From contig JAHJFD010000029.1 of assembly GCA_018825145.1 (NCBI GenBank), forward strand, positions 1 through 34,276: a DNA stretch of 34,276 nucleotides. Reading direction: 5' to 3'. The notes under the pieces were generated by a model, which saw nothing but the letters and a program-made list of their open reading frames with translations, did not search any database and had not been told where the DNA came from. A program made the position numbers and the translations under genes. Positions 15,852 to 24,798 of this stretch are shown here, piece by piece (position 1 is the first letter of the stretch; every line of letters begins with the position of its first letter). Source of the stretch: Patescibacteria group bacterium (lineage in GTDB: Bacteria; Patescibacteriota; Gracilibacteria; UM-FILTER-43-11).

Positions 15852-17855
15852 ATGCGTTTTGTATCGGTTAGCATCTTAAAAAAACCGGGTGAATTTGATC
15901 AGCCGCTCAGTTACAGAGTTCCTGCTTCAATGAATGCTGAATGCAGCGCGGGTCAGGGAGTTGTGGTGGAGCTGCGCGGAAAGAAGACGAGGGGTATTGT
16001 GGTCGCACTGGAATCCCGGTTTCCTGAGTCCGTAAAAGTAATGTGCGATGTACAGGAGGTGCTGCCGGATTTGCGGCTGGAGCCTGAAATCGTGGAGCTG
16101 GCCCGGAGGATTTCTGATTACTACCGGTGTTCACTTCTCAGGGCCCTGAAGCTTTTTGTTCCCAAAGCCCTTTGGCAGGGTACCGGAAAACGCATTTTGG
16201 CCCAGATTGAGAAGGCGGATTATATAAGGACGGATCCACGGAAGTTTCCGCTGGTTCCTTTTGAACATCAGCTTACAGGGGAACAGGCGCTGGCCTTAAG
16301 CGCCATTCAGTCGGAAGCTAAGCCTGTTTTGTTGCAGGGTGTAACCGGGTCCGGCAAAACCGAGGTTTACCTGCGCGTTATTTTAGAAGCGGTAAAAAAA
16401 GGGCGGCAGGCTATTTTGCTGGTCCCCGAAATCGCCATTACCCCCCAGATGATTACTTATTTTGAGCGGTATTTCGGACCCCATATAGCCCTTTTCCATT
16501 CCAGGCTTTCCGACGGTCAGCGGCTGCATGAGTGGTTCAAGGTAAAAAACGGTTACGCGCCGCTTATAATCGGTTCGCGCTCGGCCATCTTCGCGCCCGT
16601 AAAAGATTTGGGAGTACTGATTGTGGATGAGGAGCATGAGTGGACCTATAAACAGGAAAGTTCGCCCTATTACGAAACCCATCGGGTGGCGGAAATGATA
16701 AGGGAACGGACTGGGTGCCGTCTGATATTCGGCACGGCGACGCCGCGTCTGGAAACTTTGTATAAAGCCCGTCAGGGGGAGTACGCGCATGTGAGACTTT
16801 TTGACCGTATTAATTCCTTTTCCCTGCCCAAAATAAATGTGGTGGATTTGCGTGAAGAGTTCAGGCGCAAAAATTACAGTATTTTTTCTCAGGCGCTGTT
16901 TTCCGGAATTCAGGATCGTCTGAAAAAAAAGGAGCAAATCATCCTTTTTGTTAATCAGCGGGGCATGGCACGGGCGGTGATTTGCCGGGATTGCGGAGAA
17001 GCGCTTAGGTGCCCGGAATGCGAAGTCAGTCTGAAACTGCATGGAGGTTCTTACGGAACTCAGCAGTATCTGCTCTGCCATTATTGTTCTTATAGAACCG
17101 AGCCAAAACTAAAGTGTCCGAAGTGCGGTTCCACCAGCATCCGGCACGCAGGTCTTGGAACGGAGAAGGTAGAAGAGGAAATATTCAGGACTTTTCCTCA
17201 GGCGCGTGTGGTCCGGGCCGATAAAGATACCACTTCGGACAAATCCGGGTTTGAACCGATTTACGAAGCGTTCAAAGAAAGGCGGTACGATATTTTAGTG
17301 GGCACGCAAATGGTGGCCAAGGGCCTCGACTTTCCGCATGTGACGCTGATCGGCATCATGCTGGCGGACATCGGCCTGCATGTGCCGGATTTTCGCAGCC
17401 ACGAAAGGCTTTTTCAGCTGATCACGCAGGTTTCCGGAAGAGCCGGACGGGGGGAGACGGAAGGCGAAGTGGTGCTTCAGACCTACCAGCCTGAGCACCA
17501 CGCAATTCGTATGGCGGCTGATTACGCGTATGATGAGTTTGCCGACCGGGAACTTAAATTCAGGGAACGCCTGAAATATCCGCCTTTTTCACATCTGCTT
17601 AAGTTTATTGTGTCCGGGGCCGATCAAACGAAACTTGAAAAGCATGTGCGGCAGGAGAGTGAAATTTTAGAGGACATATTTAAAGTTAACCGGCTCCCGG
17701 TGACCATTACGGCGGCGCCGGCCATGATTCCCAAAATCGGCAAAAACTATTATTACCATGTACTTTTAAGAAGCGCTGATCCGCATCTGATCTTCAGACA
17801 CTGGAAAGTTCCCAAAGGATGGCGAGTAGATATTGATCCTGTACACACTACCTAG
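15852..17855 (+). CDS. priA: primosomal protein N' (replication restart helicase PriA)
   Basis: PriA, 667 residues, a superfamily 2 DNA helicase that recognises collapsed forks and reloads the replisome. Order: 3' DNA-binding domain (about 1-105), Walker A GVTGSGKTEVY (163-173), DEEH box (259-262), then a zinc domain with eight cysteines (378, 381, 387, 390, 409, 412, 422, 425) binding two zinc ions. GLGTEKVEEE, QMVAKGLDFPHVTLIGIMLA and QVSGRAGRG are the C-terminal helicase motifs. All catalytic parts are intact and the length is typical. The gene diverges from the envelope run and overlaps the 1404-residue gene by eight bases at their 3' ends, with the two TAG stops on either side of the palindrome CCTAGG. 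Confidence 0.98.
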   Translation: MRFVSVSILKKPGEFDQPLSYRVPASMNAECSAGQGVVVELRGKKTRGIVVALESRFPESVKVMCDVQEVLPDLRLEPEIVELARRISDYYRCSLLRALKLFVPKALWQGTGKRILAQIEKADYIRTDPRKFPLVPFEHQLTGEQALALSAIQSEAKPVLLQGVTGSGKTEVYLRVILEAVKKGRQAILLVPEIAITPQMITYFERYFGPHIALFHSRLSDGQRLHEWFKVKNGYAPLIIGSRSAIFAPVKDLGVLIVDEEHEWTYKQESSPYYETHRVAEMIRERTGCRLIFGTATPRLETLYKARQGEYAHVRLFDRINSFSLPKINVVDLREEFRRKNYSIFSQALFSGIQDRLKKKEQIILFVNQRGMARAVICRDCGEALRCPECEVSLKLHGGSYGTQQYLLCHYCSYRTEPKLKCPKCGSTSIRHAGLGTEKVEEEIFRTFPQARVVRADKDTTSDKSGFEPIYEAFKERRYDILVGTQMVAKGLDFPHVTLIGIMLADIGLHVPDFRSHERLFQLITQVSGRAGRGETEGEVVLQTYQPEHHAIRMAADYAYDEFADRELKFRERLKYPPFSHLLKFIVSGADQTKLEKHVRQESEILEDIFKVNRLPVTITAAPAMIPKIGKNYYYHVLLRSADPHLIFRHWKVPKGWRVDIDPVHTT

Positions 17856-20800
17856 GCACGGTGCCGGCAATAGAGGCCAGAATAGCCCTAAACTGGGCAT
17901 CACTCATTTGATCGAAGATGGTACCGATTATCAGGTCTATTCGGTCATAGATTTGATCAATATTTTCTACATCGGCAAGCCGTGGCGCCAGACCAGGGTA
18001 GCGTTGCATAAGGTAGTCCCTGGCCCCAGTGCCCATTTCGGCTTTTACTTCTTTACTCATGGCTTCACGTCCGGTGATCATGCCGAAAAACTTGGGATCA
18101 ATCGCCAACAGAAAGGCTTTTACGATGTTACGGTGCTGTCCGAGGCTGACTCCATTGTGACGACCTACGCCGGATTCACGTGGAATGTCCTGGTTCATGG
18201 CTTCATTGGCGCGGGTAGTTATATCCTTACTGGATTCGCGGTAAGCGCTTCCGTCGAGCATACCTTCTGACATAGTAATCCAGCCGGCGATGCGGGCGAA
18301 GTTTCCCTTTTTTGCGAACCGCGGATTTATGGAGTTTTCTTCCAGCCACTGAACGGCGCCCACGTAAGCGTTGCCCACGGCGGTGACTTTGGTTTCTTGT
18401 TGACCACTGCGGCCGGACAGAAATCTTTTGGCGGTGTCCGCGTCTCCCATACAGGCCATACTGCGGCACCAGTCATGATCCCAACTGCGCTCGCTCACTG
18501 ATTTTTTCACGCGCTGCACCACTTTTTCGTCATTTTGCACGGTGGTCCAGTAAAAGTTTTTGAATTCACTGCCGAATCCCGAAGCATCAATGCTTCCCCG
18601 CATGTAGTCGCTTGGGAAGTACTGCATGGCCATTCGCCTGAAGTCCTCCTGGCTCATGGGTGGCTGCAGAGAAGTGAACCAGTCGATAGCCGGCCAGGCA
18701 TTTAGGTGATCCCCTAAAGCCAGACCACGGTCGGGAGCCAGCAGACCTGTTGCCATGCCGGCAATCAGATGGAACATTATGTTCTCCGCGTAGGACTTTC
18801 CTTTTAAGATGCAGTATTCCATAATTGACTCGTACAGAATAGGATCAACCTGTTCGCCGGCCCTGTGCTGACTCAGAAGCTCATCGAGGCGGTCAGTCAG
18901 TTTGTCCTGCATTCGGCTGTGCAGGGTGTCATATTTGCTTTTGGAGCTTTTATAATTGCCTTCATTAGTCCGTTCCAGGGTATCAAATTCATCGTAATCG
19001 TAGATTTCACCCATAGCTGTGCGAAGTCTTTGGCGAAGTAGCACCGGATTGTGCAGCAGTAATTGGTCACCTGGCTTAAGTACAGCGGTTGACTGCAGTT
19101 TGTTGAGCGCTTTCCATATGTTCTCATTACGCCAGTTGATTCTGCCTTTGTCCGCCAGTATGCGCAGAATAGCCTTGAGCTGGTCCTGATTCGGAAGCAA
19201 GCTATTCGCGATTCCCCTGATTTCGTCCATAAGCTGCCATGCATCCATGTTTTCATAACGGCTCTTCCATTCATTGACTTCCTCAGATTCCGCTTTCTGC
19301 TGTCTGGCGCGAGCTTCGCGGCCCAGATCGGTGCCGCTGAACAGCGCCATGCCAAGTCGGGCGGCGTGGTCAGCCGTTTTTCGTTTATGCCTACGCTGAA
19401 GAAATTCGTAGACATCAGTACCCGCCTGCACAAAATCATGTATTGATAGGAAAGTGGTGTTGATCCAGAGTTTGCGTAGCAGGCTTATTTCGGTATTAGG
19501 CGCCTTTCGGGCGGCTTTGCCTACCTTATCTTCAACGTCCGTTAAATCCTTTGATACCTTGTTGATTCTGCTTGTGATGGCTACATCAAGGATTCCGCTT
19601 TCAGGGTCATTCTTCAGATCTTCATTCAGGCTATCAGTGCCATCATTGTAATCAATCATAGCGTTCACAAGTTCGCCGGCACCGGAAACATTGCCAATGT
19701 ATTCATATTTACCGAGTGTCTGCAATCTCTCCCGAAGGGAGTTGATTTTTACTTTGTTTCCTTCGTAGGCCGCTGTTTCTCTGCTGAGGGCTTGCGTGAT
19801 AGCGAGTTTACCCGTGTCTTCAGGTCTTCCGCCTTCCTCAACACCTTCTTCATAACCGCGCTTTTTTATGTCTTCAGCGGTTTCCTTGGCACCTGCTTCA
19901 TAACCACGCGTTTTTTCAGCGATATCTCCGATGGCCGCCGCCGCTCCCATGCCCGTTAACAGATTATTGAGCTTATCGGTGGAAGACTTGCCTTTGGACC
20001 ATGTGCGGCCCATTTCATTCTGCATGGCGTAAAGCTCGCTGAGGATGTCTTCGTCTTCCCATTGGTCTCCATGAGGCGGCTGTTTCTTTTTTTCTTTGGC
20101 CATGGCAATGAAGGCCTCCCGGATATGTTTCCATTTTTTAGGGTCTTTTTCGATCAGTGTCTGGTGCACCTGCTGTCTGACGCGGCTGCTTTTCTCGAAT
20201 TCAAGGTGAAGCAGTTCGTGGGTCAGCTGTTTTTTGAGTACTTCGAGGTTTCTTTCCACTTTGAAAACACTTTCGTCAATGATGATCTTCCACTGGCCGC
20301 CTTCTTCCTGGAAGACCATATGGCCTTTTTTGGTGAACTGACGGTAATCTTTTTCAAAATCGCTGTGGGAAACGAAATTTAGATGACCGGCAAGATTGGT
20401 TTCAAGGATCAGCCGGATATCGTCGGGATTCTGAGCTCGTTCAAGTTCTTTGATAGTCTTGTGGGCCAGTTTGGCATCGGCGTTTTCCACGCTCAGTGCT
20501 TCATCCAGATTGCCATCCAGGTTCTCCAGGAATTCCAGTTTTGGCCTGAAAGCTGCCAAATCCTGCTGAATGGCCATCACTTCCTCGATGTCCATTTCCG
20601 AGATGTTCTCAAGTCGCCGTGCAAATTCCTTCATTTGAGCATGAAGCGGACTTTGCGGGTCACTGAGCTGAGTGAGGGCATTGAGAGCCTTGTTGTAGAT
20701 CGCTTCATCTTTTGGCAGTTTTTCCGCTTTAAGCTGGGCTCTGTATTCCTGCGTGATCTTACGGATTTTTTCGGGTGTGAAGTTGGCCAGCAGCGCCTGG

Positions 20801-22062
20801 AACCTTTTAAAATCCGAGGTTGCTTCTGTTTCCAGCTGAGGTCTGTTTTCTTTTGCCTTTTTTACTTCGGCTTTGCTGGCGGCAAGACTGGTTCTCGCGC
20901 TTCTGAAATTGTCGGCAATCCGTCTGAGTTTTTTCGGATCATTGATGCGCTGCCCGACAATAATACTTCTGGCTTCCATTAATCCATTTTCAATCGATTC
21001 GATGGTTTTGTCGCTGAAGACACCGTCTTTTTTTACTTTCTCTAGCTGTTGTTCCAGCTTATTCATTTCTTCAGCCAGGTAGTCCTGCGCTCTTTCGGCA
21101 CGGATTGATTGTGCTTCTGTCAGTAGCTGTTTGAGTCTGTCCAGGGTTTCGGGCTGTACGCTTTCCAGAACGCTTCTGGAAGCGGCTGCAGCCTCTTCTA
21201 TTGTTCTTTGTCGATGAGTCCATTCAGCACGGGCGCTTTCGATCTGTTCGCGGAATTTATTGATTGTACCGTCGATCTCTTTTAGACGGCGCCTGTACCG
21301 CTCTCTTTCGGCTACGGAGGCATTTTTTATTTGTGAATTTATCGCGGCTTTCTCTTCTTCCAGTTCCTGAATGCCCTTTTCCACATTGGCTTTGTGCTCA
21401 AGCCATTTCTGGTCCGCCTCTTCAAAAACATGCTCCGATGTTCTGCCAAGCGCAGACTGCACGTTGTCGTTGGTAAACATTTGTCCGAAAGCGATATTAA
21501 TCGCCCCCTCAAACCGGTGGTCGACAAAGGGCATCATGCCGGAGTTCAGGAAGAGATGTAGGTCGACTTCGTCGAGTTTACCTTTTTCCAGGGCATCCAG
21601 CAGTCGCTGGTCACTTTCGATCTGGTCTACTGCATAATTCAGCTCATCAATACTTGTCACGGGCGCCTGACGGGTCGAGAGGGCATTGATACAATTCAGT
21701 CTTTTGGCTTCCAAAGCTTCCCGTTTCTTGATGTCCTTTTCACTCTCAAGAGCTGTATCGATATCATCGATGTTGTTCTGAAGGCCATTAAGAAGGAAGG
21801 TGTTGAGGGGCGCTGAAACGACTTCAAGGGTTTTTAGCTGTTCCTGAATTTTTTCTATTTCTTCCTCAAGTTTCCAGCGCTCTTCAAGAACTTGTTCGCT
21901 TTCCAATCTTATCTGCAGGGCCTCCAGGTCTCTTCGAAGAGCGGCGCGGGAACTTTCCACATCTTCATCAAGCTTAAAGCATACAAAATTTGAGCCCAAA
22001 AGTGGATTATTAGAATAAATCCCTCTGAACTGGTGGCCGATGTTTCTTTTTAAGAAACCCAT
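17848..22062 (-). CDS. giant coiled-coil protein with HELLH zinc-peptidase motif
   Basis: 1404 residues without a signal peptide or membrane helix, so probably cytoplasmic. Residues about 30-480 are almost all charged heptad-like helix (long Glu/Lys/Arg/Leu runs), typical of coiled coil. HELLHLEFE begins at His615. HExxH is the zinc site of metallopeptidases, and SELYAMQNEMG, some 60 residues on, could offer the third ligand (Glu676), as in gluzincins. The part before it (VFQEEGGQWKIIIDESVFKV) looks like the short beta segment that often precedes a zincin helix. Residues about 700-1404 are helical with no motif I recognise. It has its own strong promoter at 22235-22262 and a leader of about 165 bases. 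The peptidase activity is inferred from one motif. Confidence 0.8.
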   Translation of the reverse strand: MGFLKRNIGHQFRGIYSNNPLLGSNFVCFKLDEDVESSRAALRRDLEALQIRLESEQVLEERWKLEEEIEKIQEQLKTLEVVSAPLNTFLLNGLQNNIDDIDTALESEKDIKKREALEAKRLNCINALSTRQAPVTSIDELNYAVDQIESDQRLLDALEKGKLDEVDLHLFLNSGMMPFVDHRFEGAINIAFGQMFTNDNVQSALGRTSEHVFEEADQKWLEHKANVEKGIQELEEEKAAINSQIKNASVAERERYRRRLKEIDGTINKFREQIESARAEWTHRQRTIEEAAAASRSVLESVQPETLDRLKQLLTEAQSIRAERAQDYLAEEMNKLEQQLEKVKKDGVFSDKTIESIENGLMEARSIIVGQRINDPKKLRRIADNFRSARTSLAASKAEVKKAKENRPQLETEATSDFKRFQALLANFTPEKIRKITQEYRAQLKAEKLPKDEAIYNKALNALTQLSDPQSPLHAQMKEFARRLENISEMDIEEVMAIQQDLAAFRPKLEFLENLDGNLDEALSVENADAKLAHKTIKELERAQNPDDIRLILETNLAGHLNFVSHSDFEKDYRQFTKKGHMVFQEEGGQWKIIIDESVFKVERNLEVLKKQLTHELLHLEFEKSSRVRQQVHQTLIEKDPKKWKHIREAFIAMAKEKKKQPPHGDQWEDEDILSELYAMQNEMGRTWSKGKSSTDKLNNLLTGMGAAAAIGDIAEKTRGYEAGAKETAEDIKKRGYEEGVEEGGRPEDTGKLAITQALSRETAAYEGNKVKINSLRERLQTLGKYEYIGNVSGAGELVNAMIDYNDGTDSLNEDLKNDPESGILDVAITSRINKVSKDLTDVEDKVGKAARKAPNTEISLLRKLWINTTFLSIHDFVQAGTDVYEFLQRRHKRKTADHAARLGMALFSGTDLGREARARQQKAESEEVNEWKSRYENMDAWQLMDEIRGIANSLLPNQDQLKAILRILADKGRINWRNENIWKALNKLQSTAVLKPGDQLLLHNPVLLRQRLRTAMGEIYDYDEFDTLERTNEGNYKSSKSKYDTLHSRMQDKLTDRLDELLSQHRAGEQVDPILYESIMEYCILKGKSYAENIMFHLIAGMATGLLAPDRGLALGDHLNAWPAIDWFTSLQPPMSQEDFRRMAMQYFPSDYMRGSIDASGFGSEFKNFYWTTVQNDEKVVQRVKKSVSERSWDHDWCRSMACMGDADTAKRFLSGRSGQQETKVTAVGNAYVGAVQWLEENSINPRFAKKGNFARIAGWITMSEGMLDGSAYRESSKDITTRANEAMNQDIPRESGVGRHNGVSLGQHRNIVKAFLLAIDPKFFGMITGREAMSKEVKAEMGTGARDYLMQRYPGLAPRLADVENIDQIYDRIDLIIGTIFDQMSDAQFRAILASIAGTVPR

Positions 22063-22121
22063 GGAGATATAAAATTATCTATATATTATACATCAAATCG
22101 GGCCGGTTTTCAAGGGGGATT

Positions 22122-22159
22122 TGGCTTTCTGAAGCTAAAATTTTATACAAAGAAAGCCA
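22122..22159 (-). promoter_or_regulatory. hairpin in the leader of the giant coiled-coil gene
   Basis: TGGCTTTCT (22122-22130) and AGAAAGCCA (22151-22159) form a perfect 9-bp stem around a 20-base AT-rich loop, 60 bases before the ATG. No T-run follows on the minus strand. It may stabilise the leader or mark a small RNA; I see no known riboswitch. Confidence 0.45.
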
Positions 22160-22234
22160 GCCTTGTAGGACTGGACAGTGATGATGGACGGCCGAGGCGC
22201 AGAATTGTTGCGTTACTAGCTCACAGCCATAGTG

Positions 22235-22262
22235 AGTATATCACCCTATGATTATTTGTCAA
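22235..22262 (-). promoter_or_regulatory. strong promoter of the giant coiled-coil gene
   Basis: Minus-strand TTGACA (perfect), 16 bases, TATACT, with TG one base before the -10 box (TGATATACT). Transcription would start near 22228. The same extended -10 sequence recurs in front of the tRNA operon at 29953. Confidence 0.7.
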
Positions 22263-22315
22263 GTTTTTTGAGAGAGATACCTATATCTATTTTTTCACAT
22301 AATTTGAAAGGAGCT

Positions 22316-22687
22316 TCAGTGACGCGATTCATCAATTAGGGCATTTTGAAGTGCCAGCAGACTGAGCAGGGCGCATTTACTACGGCGCACGCTGATTTCT
22401 ATTCCGAGCATCTTGTAGATTTCTTCTTTGGTCAGTTTCAGGATTTCTTTTTTGGTCAATCCAGTGGCCAGGTCGCCGAGCATGTCGGCGGAGGCCATGC
22501 TTATGGCACAGCCGTTACCTGAAAAAGAGTAGGCAGTCACCTTATCGCCCTGCATCTGCAGATCCACTTCGACCACGTCGCCGCAGGAATGGTTGGCTTC
22601 TTTGTGGCGGATGCTGGCATCGAGTTTTTTGTCCTTATAAAAGGGCTTTTTATAGCGGTCGAGGATGTTCTGGGCGTAGATATCCAT
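22316..22687 (-). CDS. sufU: SufU/IscU-type Fe-S assembly scaffold or sulfur-transfer protein
   Basis: 123 residues. The three conserved cysteines and the aspartate are present: NHSCGD (Cys35, Asp37), GNGCAIS (Cys60) and RRSKCALL (Cys105). The lysine before the last cysteine, where IscU has histidine, points to SufU. The spacing Cys60-Cys105 is 45 residues, close to IscU; B. subtilis SufU has some 19 more, so the SufU-specific insertion is missing. In Gram-positives SufU is a zinc protein that accepts sulfur from SufS and passes it to SufBCD. The start codon overlaps the sufS stop by one base, so the two are coupled. It closes the suf operon and ends in TGA. Confidence 0.92.
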   Translation of the reverse strand: MDIYAQNILDRYKKPFYKDKKLDASIRHKEANHSCGDVVEVDLQMQGDKVTAYSFSGNGCAISMASADMLGDLATGLTKKEILKLTKEEIYKMLGIEISVRRSKCALLSLLALQNALIDESRH

Positions 22688-23883
22688 TAGTGAAAATACT
22701 TGTAAACCTCCTCCAAAGCATGCACTGCTTGTTCGATGTCATCTTTGGTGTTGTAGAAGGCAAGGCTGATGCGGGCGGTGGCGGGAAGACCCCAGGTGTC
22801 CATCAGAATTTGGCCGCAATGGTGCCCGGCGCGAATGCAGATGTTTTTTTGGGACAGACCCTCGGCAATATCGTGAGGGTGTATGCCTTCCATGGCAAAA
22901 GAGATAACGGAACTCCGGTTATCGGTCGTTTTTGGGCCGATAAGCTTGAGGTAGGGGAGTGCGCTTAACTTGTTTAGGGTATATTCAGTCAGTTCCTGTT
23001 CTATACTTCGGATTTTATCAAAACCGATTTTACCGATGTAGTCGATAGCGGCTTTAAATGTGACGACACCCGAGATGTTGGGAGTGCCTGCCTCGAATTT
23101 TTGAGGAATGTCGTTTGGGGTGAAGCGATCCTCAAAGACTTCCTGAATCATTTCGCCGCCGCCCAGGAATGGAGGCATTTTTTTAAGCAGTTCTTCTTTT
23201 CCGTAAAGCACGCCAACGCCGGTGGGTCCGTACATTTTATGGGCGGAAAAGACCAGAAAGTCGGCATCCAGTTCCTGTACATTGATAGGGGAGTGGACCG
23301 CCAGTTGGCAGGCGTCGATCAGTATCTTGGCGCCCTTTGCGTGGGCGGCGGCAATGATCGGTTTTAGGTCAGGGATTGAGCCCAGAATATTCGACATGCC
23401 CGTGAGCGACACGAACTTGGTTTTACTGGTGATTTGTGAGCTGTCAAAAACAAACTGCCCGTTTTCATCAATATCCAAATATCGGACGTTCACGCCCTTT
23501 CTTTCTTTAAGCTGAAGCCAGGGGACTATGTTGCTGTGATGTTCCATTTTGCTCAGCAGGACTTCATCACTTTCTTGTAGGCAAGCGTCTCCATAACTTC
23601 GGGCCACCAGATTGATGCCTTCGGTGGCATTACGGGTAAAAACGATTTCATGTTTTTTTTCGGTGCCAATAAAGTCAGCGACTGTTTGCCTCGTCTCTTC
23701 GTAAGCAATAGTGGCTTCTTCCGCCAAAAAGTGAGCACTGCGGTGAATATTGCTGTTCAGCCGTTCGTAGTAATCTTTTTCCGCATCCAAAACTACCAGT
23801 GGCTTTTGGCTGGTTGCCGCGTTATCGAGGTAAATCAGTTGGGGCCGATGCTGAAAGATAGGGAAATCCTTTTTGAAGTCCAT
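22687..23883 (-). CDS. sufS: cysteine desulfurase SufS
   Basis: 398 residues, PLP-dependent group II cysteine desulfurase that takes sulfur from L-cysteine as a persulfide and feeds SufU/SufBCD. YLDNAATSQKP (18-28) is the N-terminal family mark. Lys216 in FSAHKMYGPTGVGVLYG binds PLP, and the nucleophile Cys356 lies in RAGHHCGQ. HHSNIVPW and AGTPNI are also present. The usual DGAQ at the PLP pocket is DACQ (190-193), a small change. It lies nine bases after sufD and overlaps sufU by one base. Confidence 0.97.
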   Translation of the reverse strand: MDFKKDFPIFQHRPQLIYLDNAATSQKPLVVLDAEKDYYERLNSNIHRSAHFLAEEATIAYEETRQTVADFIGTEKKHEIVFTRNATEGINLVARSYGDACLQESDEVLLSKMEHHSNIVPWLQLKERKGVNVRYLDIDENGQFVFDSSQITSKTKFVSLTGMSNILGSIPDLKPIIAAAHAKGAKILIDACQLAVHSPINVQELDADFLVFSAHKMYGPTGVGVLYGKEELLKKMPPFLGGGEMIQEVFEDRFTPNDIPQKFEAGTPNISGVVTFKAAIDYIGKIGFDKIRSIEQELTEYTLNKLSALPYLKLIGPKTTDNRSSVISFAMEGIHPHDIAEGLSQKNICIRAGHHCGQILMDTWGLPATARISLAFYNTKDDIEQAVHALEEVYKYFH

Positions 23884-23892
23884 GCCGGCTGA

Positions 23893-24798
23893 TTATATCA
23901 GTTTCTTTATGCTTTCATAAGCGGTTTTGTGTGCTTCGATTTTCTTCAGTTCTTTTCCCAGGAAGCCAGTGATCAGTAGCTTTTTTGCCATCTCTTTTTC
24001 TATTCCGCGGGCGCCAAAATAATAAAGGTCTTCGTCGCTTAGGTTTCGCACGGCGGCGCTGTGGCCGGCTTTGACATCATTGGTATCTATTTTTAGGCCA
24101 GGCATGGCCATGACTGTGGTATCGGGGCTGAGGTTTAATGTTTCCTGTTTCAGATACCCTGTAGATCCACTGCCGGTTTTCCTTATGTTGACCAGGCCGT
24201 CGAAACTCAGTATCGCCTTGCCTTGGGCGATACCCTTCATACCGATTTCGCCGGAACCCATTTTTTCGGCATAATCATGTTCACAGTTAAAACTTAAATC
24301 CTGATCGGCGGACGATTTGGCGATGATATCGGTGTTGATTTCAGCGCCTTTTCCGTAGGCGGTTTGAGTAAGTCGGCTATCAAGTTTTTTACTGCCAAAA
24401 TGATAGGTGTAAACATGGCATTTGGCGTCACTGGCTACGTCCGAGCTTCGCTTTTCTGTCATTTTGGTTTCCTGTGAACTGCAGTTCAGGACGACGTATT
24501 TAAGATTTGAGTTAGCATGGCACTTGATTTGCTGCCCGAAGCGAATAGTGGGGGACTTAACTTCCGCACACCAGTCTTCGATTATGGTGGCGGAGGAACC
24601 TTTACCAAGTTCAATGATAAGATTCAGATTAAGGTCATTTGTGGTAGGCTTGAACTTAATGTAAATGGCTTTTTCAAGCTGTTTTCCGGCGGGAATAGTG
24701 AGCTTGTAGCATTCCTGTTTTTCCTCATAGCACTTGGCCAGGACAAAGTCCCTTTTGTTGGGATGCTCGATGATGAAAGGTAGTGAAAAATCAGTCAT
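23893..24798 (-). CDS. sufD: Fe-S cluster assembly protein SufD
   Basis: 301 residues, shorter than the roughly 420 of E. coli SufD. The C-terminal beta-helix half is well kept: GKGAEINTDIIAKSSADQDL, IGMKGIAQGKAILSFDGLV and PGLKIDTNDVKAGHSAAVRN, with LSDEDLYYFGARGIEKEMA. The final helical segment is normal. The N-terminal helical part of classic SufD is reduced. SufD pairs with SufB in the SufBC2D scaffold, where the conserved His of AGHSA sits near the cluster-building interface. The start ATG overlaps the sufB stop (TAATG), so translation is probably coupled. Confidence 0.94.
   Translation of the reverse strand: MTDFSLPFIIEHPNKRDFVLAKCYEEKQECYKLTIPAGKQLEKAIYIKFKPTTNDLNLNLIIELGKGSSATIIEDWCAEVKSPTIRFGQQIKCHANSNLKYVVLNCSSQETKMTEKRSSDVASDAKCHVYTYHFGSKKLDSRLTQTAYGKGAEINTDIIAKSSADQDLSFNCEHDYAEKMGSGEIGMKGIAQGKAILSFDGLVNIRKTGSGSTGYLKQETLNLSPDTTVMAMPGLKIDTNDVKAGHSAAVRNLSDEDLYYFGARGIEKEMAKKLLITGFLGKELKKIEAHKTAYESIKKLI

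Noticed and set aside
14296-22318. UGA recoding (as in Gracilibacteria/Absconditabacteria)
   Set aside because: Two genes end in TGA at a natural end of the protein, and no conserved protein here is interrupted by an in-frame TGA, so the standard bacterial code fits.
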